A stretch of 64,000 nt of DNA from an uncultured Collinsella sp. GTDB taxonomy: Bacteria; Actinomycetota; Coriobacteriia; Coriobacteriales; Coriobacteriaceae. Below are positions 16,630 to 23,714 of the stretch, one piece after another. Location: positions 1-64,000 of the forward strand of contig CAAEBN010000078.1 of assembly GCA_900754075.1 (NCBI GenBank). Reading direction: 5' to 3'. The notes under the pieces are model-generated. The model did not search any database. It saw only the letters and a program-made list of their open reading frames with translations, and was not told the origin of the DNA. The position numbers were made by a program, and so were the translations under genes. How positions within the stretch are numbered: the stretch's first letter is position 1; the number at the start of each line of letters is the position of its first letter.

Positions 16630-18630
16630 ATGACCGAGAAGCTCAAGAAGCAGGCCATCGCCGAGGATGCCGCGGTTGCAGAGACAGTTGAGGAGACGGG
16701 CGCCACGCCCGGCCTGGACGAAGCCGCCAAGGCGGCGGAGCGCGAGGCTCGCCGCCAGGCACTCTACGAGGAAAACGAGCGCGCCGAGGACGAGCGCGCC
16801 CGCGCCGAGGCGGAACGCATGCGCGACGTTGACGACGAGGACGAGGACGAGACGCCCCGCGACACCTGGGCGACGGTGCGCCGCCTGTGGAGCGAAGCCG
16901 CCGGCGACCATTGGCGCTTCTATATCGTGTTCGCGAGCATCGTGTTCTATGTCATCTTTAACACCGCGGCGCCGGCTTACAGCGCCCGCGTGATCGATGA
17001 GCTGTGGGGGCACATGAAGCTGGCGTTTGCCAACAACACTACCTTCAGCATTACCTGGGAGAATTGCGGCAGGACCATCTTCATCTACTTTATGATCTGG
17101 ACGGCCGCTGCCTCGTTCTACGCGCTCCAGAGCTTTTTGATGTCGAGCGTGGCCGAACGCCTTAACCTGCATCTGCGTAACCGCATCGCTCAAAAGCTCA
17201 ACCGTCTGCCGCTTGCCTTCTTTGACGCGCATCGTCCCGGTGAGGTCGTCAGCCGTGCGACCAACGACTTGGACAAGATGTCCGAGAGCATGCAGCGCGG
17301 CTTGCTGCAGCTTTTGGTGTCGATCGGTACCGTGGTGGGCGCCGTGAGCGTGATGTTCGTGTTTAGCGTGCCGCTCACGCTCGTCTTTTTGTTCTTTACG
17401 GCGTTGTCGCTGCTGGTGACCAAGGTGGTCTCGCGCCGCACGCATGACGTAACCGGTGAGCGCCAGGAGTGGGTGTCCAAGATTACGAGCGCGGTCGAGG
17501 AAGGCTACTCGGGCCGTCTGGTGATCCGTGCGTTTAACCGCGAGCGCCAGAGCTCTGCCGAGGTACACGAGGCTTCGAAGGAGCTGGCGCGCGTGAGCAC
17601 CAAGGCCGACTTTATGATTAACGCCGTCGGTCCCGCGGTGCGCTTTATCGGCCGCTTGGCACAGATCGTGATTGCGCTTGTGGGCTGCAGCATGTTGGTT
17701 GCCGGGCATATGACCGTCGGCGTGTTCCAGGCGTTCTTCCAGTTTATCTACGAGGCGTCCGAGCCCATGACGCAGCTGTCGTTTACCTTTAACTCGCTGC
17801 AGAGCGCGCTGGCGAGCGCCGAGCGCGTGTTCGACCTGCTCGACGAGCCCGAGATGGAAGCCGATCCGTTGCCGGCGGCCGCCGCCAAGCTGCCGGGCAA
17901 GGTGGAGGGCCGTGTTGCCTTTGAACACGTGCGTTTTGGCTATGCGCCCGACAAGCCGCTCATGCGCGACGTGTCGTTTGCCGCCGAGCCGGGCCAAAAG
18001 ATCGCGGTGGTGGGAACCACGGGCGCGGGCAAGACCACGCTCATCAATCTGCTCATGCGCTTCTACGAGATCGACGGTGGTCGCATTACCCTTGACGGTG
18101 TGGACACGAGCCGCATGGATCGCGGCGAGCTGCGCCAGCAGTTTGGCATGGTGTTGCAGGACGCCTGGCTGTTCGATGGCACCATTGCCGAGAACATCGC
18201 CTACGGCTGTCCCGAGGCAACGCGTGAGGAGATTGTCGCGGCCGCACGTGCCGCTCAGGTCGACTTCTTTGTGCGCACTATGCCGCAGGGCTACGACACG
18301 CGTGTGGCTAACGATGCCGAGAGCATCAGCCAAGGCCAACGTCAGCTGCTGACCATCGCGCGCGTGCTGCTCAACAACCCGGCGATCCTCATCCTGGACG
18401 AGGCGACGTCGAGCGTGGACACGCGCACCGAGCTCGCCATCGGCCGTGCTATGGATGCGCTCATGCGCGGGCGCACGAGCTTTGTGATCGCGCATCGCTT
18501 GTCGACGATCGTGGATGCCGACCTGATCCTGGTTATGGACCACGGCAACATTATCGAGCAGGGTACGCACAAGGAGCTGCTGGCTGCCGAAGGAGCCTAC
18601 GCCGACCTCTACTTGAGCCAGTTCGCATAA
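16630..18630 (+). CDS. ABC exporter subunit B (heterodimeric multidrug/lipid type)
   Basis: 666 aa. A charged ~75-residue N-terminal extension, rich in Glu, Ala and Arg and probably helical, precedes the six membrane helices. The ATPase domain has Walker A GTTGAGKTT near 460, signature ISQGQRQL near 566, Walker B LILDEATSSVD near 588 and the normal His in AHR. The catalytic Glu is present, while the signature is altered (SQGQ). Together with subunit A this gives one active and one degenerate ATP site. GGGAGG precedes ATG 16630; a GTG at 16621 is less likely. Confidence 0.92.
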   Translation: MTEKLKKQAIAEDAAVAETVEETGATPGLDEAAKAAEREARRQALYEENERAEDERARAEAERMRDVDDEDEDETPRDTWATVRRLWSEAAGDHWRFYIVFASIVFYVIFNTAAPAYSARVIDELWGHMKLAFANNTTFSITWENCGRTIFIYFMIWTAAASFYALQSFLMSSVAERLNLHLRNRIAQKLNRLPLAFFDAHRPGEVVSRATNDLDKMSESMQRGLLQLLVSIGTVVGAVSVMFVFSVPLTLVFLFFTALSLLVTKVVSRRTHDVTGERQEWVSKITSAVEEGYSGRLVIRAFNRERQSSAEVHEASKELARVSTKADFMINAVGPAVRFIGRLAQIVIALVGCSMLVAGHMTVGVFQAFFQFIYEASEPMTQLSFTFNSLQSALASAERVFDLLDEPEMEADPLPAAAAKLPGKVEGRVAFEHVRFGYAPDKPLMRDVSFAAEPGQKIAVVGTTGAGKTTLINLLMRFYEIDGGRITLDGVDTSRMDRGELRQQFGMVLQDAWLFDGTIAENIAYGCPEATREEIVAAARAAQVDFFVRTMPQGYDTRVANDAESISQGQRQLLTIARVLLNNPAILILDEATSSVDTRTELAIGRAMDALMRGRTSFVIAHRLSTIVDADLILVMDHGNIIEQGTHKELLAAEGAYADLYLSQFA

Positions 18631-18662
18631 GGTGACAAAGGGGCAGTCCCGCATGTTACATC
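18631..18662. repeat. REP-like palindrome, family D, degraded copy
   Basis: GGTGACAAAGGGGCAGTCCC followed by GCATGTTACATC. It is recognisable by comparison with 34824-34859 and 48192-48224, but the right arm has decayed. Confidence 0.6.
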
Positions 18663-18668
18663 GAAAAG

Positions 18669-18705
18669 AAGGCACGCCGGGGGCGGATTCCCCGGCGCGC
18701 CTTTT
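18669..18705. terminator. terminator between ABC and cysE
   Basis: AAGGCACGCCGGGG pairs with CCCCGGCGCGCCTT around GCGGATT, followed by TTTTG. It lies between convergent genes and may serve both. Confidence 0.8.
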
Positions 18706-18741
18706 GTGTTGGCGTTCATGTTGCGGCAGTTGCCCGCGGCC

Positions 18742-19446
18742 CTAGCGCTCGTCCACGAGCTTGGCAACGAGGGCTTTGAGCTCGGCCACCTCTCGCTCGA
18801 GTTCCTTGACGCGGCGGGCGTTCTCGGTGATGCCCCGACGGTTGAGGGCGCTCTGCTCGGCGGCATCGTCGGGCATGTACTCGCGATGCTGCTTGGCGTC
18901 GAAGCTCTCTTCGAACACGCGGCAGCCGTTGCGCTTGATGATGCGTCCCGGCACGCCAACGACGGTGCAGTTGTCGGGCACGTCCTTGACGACAACCGAA
19001 TTGCCGCCGATCTTGACGTTGTTGCCAATGTGGATGTTGCCAAGCACCTTGGCGCCCGTGCCCACCGTGACATTGTTGCCCAGGGTGGGGTGGCGCTTGC
19101 CGGTTTCGTTGCCGGTACCGCCGAGCGTGACGCCCTGGTAGAGCACGCAGTTGTCGCCCACAATGGTGGTCTCGCCGATAACGACGCCCATGGCGTGGTC
19201 GATAAAGAAATGTTTGCCGATCTGTGCAGCGGGATGAATCTCGACACCGGTGATGTGGCGGGTGATTTGCGAGAGCACGCGGGCGAGCGAGCGATGACCG
19301 TGCTCCCAGAGCCAGTGCTCGGGCACGTGGTTCCACTTGGCGTGCAGGCCAGGATAGGAAAGGAAGATGACCAGGGCACTTTGCGCGGCAGGGTCCTGCG
19401 CCTGGACGGTCTTGATGTCCTCGCGAATGGTATTGATAAAGCTCAC
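18742..19446 (-). CDS. cysE: serine O-acetyltransferase
   Basis: 234 aa, starting at a GTG (VSFINTIRED) with AAGGGAGGG 6 nt upstream. It acetylates serine from acetyl-CoA to make O-acetylserine for cysteine synthesis. The N-terminal helical region (1-~70) precedes a left-handed beta-helix of hexapeptide repeats (~75-170), with FIDHAMGVVIGE, TLGGTGNETGKRHP carrying the catalytic His, and VVGVPGRII. A C-terminal coiled-coil-like tail follows (ELEREVAELKALVAKL). No cysK is adjacent. TATACT upstream may be its -10 element. Confidence 0.93.
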   Translation of the reverse strand: MSFINTIREDIKTVQAQDPAAQSALVIFLSYPGLHAKWNHVPEHWLWEHGHRSLARVLSQITRHITGVEIHPAAQIGKHFFIDHAMGVVIGETTIVGDNCVLYQGVTLGGTGNETGKRHPTLGNNVTVGTGAKVLGNIHIGNNVKIGGNSVVVKDVPDNCTVVGVPGRIIKRNGCRVFEESFDAKQHREYMPDDAAEQSALNRRGITENARRVKELEREVAELKALVAKLVDER

Positions 19447-19670
19447 CGGCCGCCCTCCCTTAGCGCCGTGACAATGCGATTCACTAAAGTATAGCGATTC
19501 GCTAGGGATTAGGAAGAACAATCTTGCTTTGCTTTGGGCGACAAGTGTCAGTTATGCAAACTTGCTGGTAATGGAGTCATGCTTTTGTGGGGTTGCGTAC
19601 GAGGGGGCGCCGCAACCGTATACTGGTCAACTTGGACGTGTCCGCGCCCACAACTGAGAGGTTTTACTTC

Positions 19671-20318
19671 ATGGGTTTCATCAATTTTATCGCCGAGCTG
19701 CTTAAAGACCCGCGCACCGCGATTGCCAGCTGGATCGCCGCCGGCCCGCTTATGGCCTACGGCTGCGTGTTCCTGATCATCTTTATCGAGACGGGCGTGG
19801 TGTTCTTCCCGTTCCTTCCCGGCGACTCGTTGCTGTTTGCCTCGGGCTTCTTTGCCCATAACGGCGGCTTTAACATCGTGGCGCTTCTGGCCACCGCATG
19901 GGCCGCAGCAATCCTGGGCGATCAGTGCAACTTTATGATCGGCCACTTCTTTGGCAAAAAGATCATCGCTTCGGGCAAGGTAAAGGCCATGACGCCCGAG
20001 CGCATCAAAAAGTCCGAGGATTTCCTGGATAAGTGGGGCCATCTGGCCATCTTCCTCGGTCGCTTCTTCCCGTTCATCCGCACCTTTGTGCCTTTTATCG
20101 CCGGCATGGGCGGCATGCATTGGCGCAACTTTGTCGTCTTTAACGTGTTGGGTGGCATTACCTGGTCGACGGTCTTTACGCTGCTGGGTTACTTCTTTGG
20201 TGGCATTCCGTTTGTGCAGGAGCACTTTGAGCTGCTGATCGTCGGCATTGTCGCCGTGTCGATCATTCCGACCGTGGTCGGTCTGGTTAAGGCTAAGCTC
20301 GGCAAAAAGAACGCCTAG
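19671..20318 (+). CDS. DedA-family membrane protein
   Basis: 215 aa with about five hydrophobic segments. The DedA/VTT signature is clear: ETGVVFFPFLPGDSLLF (acidic residue near 40), the amphipathic GRFFPFIRTFVPFIAGMGGM loop with its two Arg, then a C-terminal membrane pair. DedA proteins are thought to flip or recycle lipid carriers such as undecaprenyl phosphate or phosphatidylethanolamine. The start MGFINFIAELL follows GAGAGG; a longer in-frame start at 19587 is less likely. It is monocistronic with its own terminator. Confidence 0.9.
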   Translation: MGFINFIAELLKDPRTAIASWIAAGPLMAYGCVFLIIFIETGVVFFPFLPGDSLLFASGFFAHNGGFNIVALLATAWAAAILGDQCNFMIGHFFGKKIIASGKVKAMTPERIKKSEDFLDKWGHLAIFLGRFFPFIRTFVPFIAGMGGMHWRNFVVFNVLGGITWSTVFTLLGYFFGGIPFVQEHFELLIVGIVAVSIIPTVVGLVKAKLGKKNA

Positions 20319-20346
20319 TTCGAGCTTGGTTTCGGACGTTAATTCC

Positions 20347-20380
20347 AAGGCCCGTCATCGGATTCGATGGCGGGCCTTTT
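20347..20380 (+). terminator. dedA terminator
   Basis: AAGGCCCGTCATCG pairs with CGATGGCGGGCCTT around GATT, then TT. Confidence 0.85.
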
Positions 20381-20420
20381 GTGTTGAAGGCAAGTGAAAA
20401 TACTTTACTTAGTTAAAGAA

Positions 20421-20608
20421 AAACGTTTTATCCAAGGCGTGCGGGGAGTACAATCACCTGCATGCGAATCGACGCGCCATCGGCTTCGATGCTGCCCGCG
20501 TGTCCTGCCCGGCTCTACGCTTCCGGGTATGCGACGTTGCGACGCGGCCGGCTTCGGTCCTTGCGTGCGGGTTCGCGAGTATGCAACCGTGTATGTAAGG
20601 AGCGACAT
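20421..20608 (+). promoter_or_regulatory. ilvE leader with shared 13-mer
   Basis: AAACGTTTTATCC at 20421-20433 is identical to 13795-13807. TACAAT near 20449 could be a -10 element. The transcribed leader would be about 150 nt. It contains a short reading frame without clustered Leu, Ile or Val codons, so classical attenuation is not supported. Confidence 0.3.
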
Positions 20609-21661
20609 ATGACTGTCGAGAAGAAGGATATCGATTGGGGTAGCCTCGGCTTTGGCTACATGAAGACCGATTACAGCTACGAGGCCCATTGGAAGGACGG
20701 CGAGTGGGACGAGGGCGGCCTGACCACCGACCACACCCTGCATGTCTCCGAGTGTGGCGGCATCTTCCACTACTGCCAGGAGGTCTTTGAGGGCCTGAAG
20801 GCCTACACCGCCGAGGACGGCAGCATCGTCTGCTTCCGTCCCGACATGAACGCCGAGCGTATGTACAATTCCGCCCAGCGTCTGGAGATGCCCCCGTTCC
20901 CCAAGGACAAGTTTGTCGAGGCCGTCAAGCAGGTTGTTTCTGCCAACGCCGCCTGGGTTCCGCCCTTCGGCTCTGGCGCAACCCTGTATGTGCGTCCGTT
21001 TATGATCGGCTCCGGTGACGTGATCGGCGTGGCTCCCGCTCCTGAGTACACGTTCCGCATTCTCGTGACCCCGGTCGGTCCGTACTTTAAGGGTGGCCTC
21101 AAGCCCGTCAAGCTGCGCGTTTCCGAGTACGATCGCGCCGCACCGCATGGCACCGGCAATATCAAGGCCGGCCTCAACTACGCCATGTCCCTGAAGCCCA
21201 CGATGGAGGCTCACCGCGAGGGCTATGCCGAGAACCTGTATCTCGACTCCGAGTCCCGCACCTATGTCGAGGAGACCGGTGGCGCCAACGTCCTGTTCGT
21301 GAAGGAGGACGGCACGCTTGTCGTCCCGCAGTCGCACACCGACTCCATTCTTCCCTCCATCACACGTCGTTCGCTCGTTCAGGTCGCTGAGGACCTGGGC
21401 ATGACCGTCGACCAGCGTCCTGTCGAGTGGGCCGAAGTCAAGGCCGGCACCTTTGTTGAGTGCGGTCTGTGCGGCACCGCTGCCGTTATCTCCCCGGTCG
21501 GCGAGATCGACAACAGGGTCTACGGTGCCGACGAGACTGTGACCTTCCCGGCTGGCTACACCGAGATCGGTCCTGTGATGAAGAAGCTCCGCGAGACCCT
21601 GACGGGCATCCAGTCTGGTGCTGTTGAGGATAAGCACAACTGGGTTTACACCGTCGCGTAA
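20609..21661 (+). CDS. ilvE: branched-chain amino acid aminotransferase
   Basis: 350 aa. A PLP-dependent class IV (fold type IV) transaminase that interconverts Leu, Ile and Val with their 2-oxo acids, using glutamate/2-oxoglutarate. Conserved features are GEVFEGLKAY-type sequence (QEVFEGLKAY near 57-66), the PLP lysine Lys186 in HGTGNIKAGLNYA, EETGGANVLF and ECGLCGTAAVISPV. AAGGAG precedes ATG 20609; the in-frame extension to 20462 lacks a site. It is followed by a very long nested palindrome at 21678-21802 that probably ends transcription. Confidence 0.95.
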   Translation: MTVEKKDIDWGSLGFGYMKTDYSYEAHWKDGEWDEGGLTTDHTLHVSECGGIFHYCQEVFEGLKAYTAEDGSIVCFRPDMNAERMYNSAQRLEMPPFPKDKFVEAVKQVVSANAAWVPPFGSGATLYVRPFMIGSGDVIGVAPAPEYTFRILVTPVGPYFKGGLKPVKLRVSEYDRAAPHGTGNIKAGLNYAMSLKPTMEAHREGYAENLYLDSESRTYVEETGGANVLFVKEDGTLVVPQSHTDSILPSITRRSLVQVAEDLGMTVDQRPVEWAEVKAGTFVECGLCGTAAVISPVGEIDNRVYGADETVTFPAGYTEIGPVMKKLRETLTGIQSGAVEDKHNWVYTVA

Positions 21662-21677
21662 TTCGTCTTACCTGCCC

Positions 21678-21802
21678 GGGCGGAGAGTAAGTTCCCTCCC
21701 GGCGCGTCCTCGGACATGCAAGAAGCCCTCGCTGCGCACTTCGTGCGGCGAGGGCTTCTTGCGTCCTGCGGAATGCGCCGGGAGGGAACTTACTCTCCGC
21801 CC
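21678..21802. repeat. nested palindrome with perfect 28-bp arms
   Basis: Outer arms 21678-21705 and 21775-21802 are perfectly complementary over 28 bp (GGAGAGTAAGTTCCC... within). Inside, 21718-21732 and 21748-21762 form a perfect 15-bp stem containing AAGAAGCCCTCGC, with a further small hairpin in its loop. The sequence next to the left arm (GTTCCCT, then CTCGGACA) and right of the inner stem (CTTCTTGCGT, TGCGGAA) resembles the cores at 30707-30777 and 31305-31376. It probably also terminates ilvE. Confidence 0.8.
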
Positions 21803-21855
21803 TGCGGGCTCGGCGATGTCACAACGAACAATAATTAATCTGAATTAAAAATGGT

Positions 21856-21886
21856 GCGCGGCCTTTTAGGCCGCGCGTTTGTTTTG
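21856..21886 (+). terminator. terminator-like hairpin
   Basis: GCGCGGCC-TTTTA-GGCCGCGC followed by GTTTGTTTT. A second stop downstream of ilvE. Confidence 0.7.
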
Positions 21887-21910
21887 GTTTGCGCCATGTG
21901 GGGGTGGTGT

Positions 21911-22119
21911 CGACGTGCATTTTTGCGAGTATTCTGCAATCGAAGGCCCCTGCATACCGACCTCGGGCGAAAAATCGGGATTTCTCGATGTTTTCTACGG
22001 ATGATGGGCGGGGTTATGGGCTGACAGCGTTTGATTTGCAGGGATATTCGCAGTCTTTGGCATTTATCGTGGCGCCCGAAGCTCTTGGTTATGTTGAATA
22101 CTCCCAAAAATGCACGGCG
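21911..22119. repeat. MITE-like inverted pair of a 24-nt motif, copy 1
   Basis: 21911-21934 (CGACGTGCATTTTTGCGAG...) and the complement of 22096-22119 agree at 22 of 24 positions. The same motif forms an inverted pair at 44357-44380/44511-44534. The ~160 nt between the arms do not resemble the second pair's interior. No coding sequence is seen inside. Confidence 0.65.
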
Positions 22120-22146
22120 CCTTGAGGGGGACCTTTGCGACAAAGG

Positions 22147-22184
22147 AAACCGCCCCGTCAAAGTATGCATTCGACGGGGCGGTT
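22147..22184. terminator. lemA terminator
   Basis: AAACCGCCCCGTC at 22147-22159 pairs perfectly with GACGGGGCGGTTT at 22172-22184. It is placed just after the lemA stop on the minus strand. Confidence 0.85.
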
Positions 22185-22221
22185 TATGCATATACCCGAT
22201 TAAGGATACGCTGCGGATCTG

Positions 22222-22773
22222 TTAGAACTTGACGGTCGGTGCCTGGCGGGCGGCCTCGGCTGCCTCGAAGCCCTGGCGCTCCTTAAACTGGAAGATGCCA
22301 GCAAAGATGACGGCCGGGAAGGTCTGGATGGCGTTGTTGTAGCTAAGCACGCAGTCGTTGTAGCTCTGGCGCGCGTAGCTCACCTTATTCTCGGTGTCTT
22401 CGAGCGTGGCCTGGAGCTGCATAAAGTTGGTGTTCGCCTTAAGATCGGGGTAAGCCTCGGCCACGGCGAAGAGCTGGCGCAGGGCGCCGGTCAGCACGTT
22501 GTCGGCTTCCATCTTGGCTTCGGGCGTGGTGGCGCTCACGGCGGCGTTGCGCGCGTTGACCACGGCGGCGAGCGTGTCCTGCTCGTGTTTGGCGTAGCCC
22601 TTGACGGTCTCGACCAAGTTAGGGATCAGGTCGTTGCGGCGCTGCAGCTGCGTGTCGATGTTCTGCCAGGCGTTATCGATGCGATTGCGCTTGGTGACCA
22701 TGTTGTTGTAGATGCCGGCGATGGCGCAGACAATCACAACGACAACAACGATACCGATGATGACGGGAATCAT
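22222..22773 (-). CDS. lemA: LemA-family membrane protein
   Basis: 183 aa. One N-terminal membrane helix (MIPVIIGIVVVVVIVCAIAG) leads into a four-helix bundle with family motifs: RIDNAWQNIDTQLQRRNDLIPNLVETVKGYA near 32-62, then VVNARN, and YPDLKANTNFMQLQATLEDTENKV near 112. The end FPAVIFAGIFQFKERQGFEA is also typical. LemA proteins are widespread, of uncertain role, often linked to envelope stress proteases such as HtpX; no htpX is adjacent here. It is divergent from a TetR regulator across 212 bp. Confidence 0.93.
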   Translation of the reverse strand: MIPVIIGIVVVVVIVCAIAGIYNNMVTKRNRIDNAWQNIDTQLQRRNDLIPNLVETVKGYAKHEQDTLAAVVNARNAAVSATTPEAKMEADNVLTGALRQLFAVAEAYPDLKANTNFMQLQATLEDTENKVSYARQSYNDCVLSYNNAIQTFPAVIFAGIFQFKERQGFEAAEAARQAPTVKF

Positions 22774-22985
22774 GGTGTCTCCGTTTCGAATGGCCGCGGC
22801 GTCTTCCGCCGGCTGCCGTTGGTGTAACGCTACTAGTATACCCGCAACCTTTGGCGATACCGAACTTTCCGGTAAGCGTTATGTTTCCACCAAGGTGAGG
22901 CCATTCGCCAGAGGGCGGGCGATACAGGTGTAAGATATGCGACAGATTAGTGAGTGCTGTCTTTTCCTTGAGGAGGGCGATACGT

Positions 22986-23570
22986 ATGGACCTTCGCATC
23001 AAGAAAACCTATCGGGCCCTGTTCGAGGCCTTTACCGAGCTGCTCGAAGAGCATCGGTTTGAGGACGTGACGGTTGCCATGCTGTGTGACCGCGCTATGA
23101 TTCGTCGGACGACGTTCTACAAGCACTTCCGCGACAAAAACGATTACTTTGCCTTCTATATCGATGAACTCATGTCGGGCCTGCCGCAAAAGCGGGCCGA
23201 TGCGGATGGCGCGGAGGGCGCCGAGGACGTGCGCGCGCTTCGCCACGAAGTGTTCGCCGATGCCATGGATCTGATTCTGGCGCATGAGCAGCTCATGGAT
23301 AACATTTTGGCGAGCAGCATGTCGGGTATGCTGACCAGCATGATTTGCGACCGCATCGCGCGCTCCATACGCGGGCGCGTGATGAGCGCGCTTGACGAGG
23401 ACGCGCTCGCGCCCGTATCGCTCGAGACAACGTCTGAGTTTGTCGCCGGTGGCATTATTCGGCTTTTTACCATGTGGTGGGAATCGGGCCACGTACTAGA
23501 GCGCCGATCCGAAATCGCCGACGTGGTCGATGCGCTGTTCGAGCGGACCATGACGCCGGTGAGTCACTAA
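22986..23570 (+). CDS. TetR/AcrR-family regulator
   Basis: 194 aa. The DNA-binding domain covers ~1-55: TYRALFEAFTELLEEHRFEDVTVAMLCDRAMIRRTTFYKHFRDKNDYFAFYI. The first helix lacks the usual Thr-rich start, as in the YvdT/DhaS-like branch, and a helical ligand domain follows. GAGGAGG precedes ATG 22986; the in-frame start at 22950 is less likely. Possible targets are itself and the divergent lemA. The 3' end abuts a tRNA-Ser gene on the other strand. Confidence 0.87.
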   Translation: MDLRIKKTYRALFEAFTELLEEHRFEDVTVAMLCDRAMIRRTTFYKHFRDKNDYFAFYIDELMSGLPQKRADADGAEGAEDVRALRHEVFADAMDLILAHEQLMDNILASSMSGMLTSMICDRIARSIRGRVMSALDEDALAPVSLETTSEFVAGGIIRLFTMWWESGHVLERRSEIADVVDALFERTMTPVSH

Positions 23571-23573
23571 GAG

Positions 23574-23663
23574 TGGCGGAGAGAGGGGGATTCGAACCCC
23601 CGGAACGCTCTCGCGCTCAACGGTTTTCAAGACCGCCGCATTCAACCGCTCTGCCATCTCTCC
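23574..23663 (-). tRNA. tRNA-Ser (UGA anticodon)
   Basis: Read on the minus strand, a 90-nt cloverleaf starts GGAGAGATGGCAGAGCGG and ends with encoded CCA. The anticodon loop CTTGAAAA gives anticodon TGA. A long variable arm (GAGCGCGAGAGCGTTC) and the T-arm GGTTCGAATCC identify a class II serine tRNA. It lies 3 bp from the TetR gene stop. Confidence 0.95.
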
Positions 23664-23714
23664 GTGAGTCGTAATGATAGCATCGTTTTGGATTTGCAAC
23701 AGGGAAGGCGAACG

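Noticed and set aside
20462..20608. Leader peptide or N-terminal extension of IlvE
   Set aside because: The extension has no ribosome binding site, while ATG 20609 has AAGGAG. No run of branched-chain amino acid codons supports attenuation.
21835..22225. Small genes between ilvE and lemA
   Set aside because: Short overlapping frames on both strands lie within the inverted-pair element and terminators, with no ribosome binding sites.
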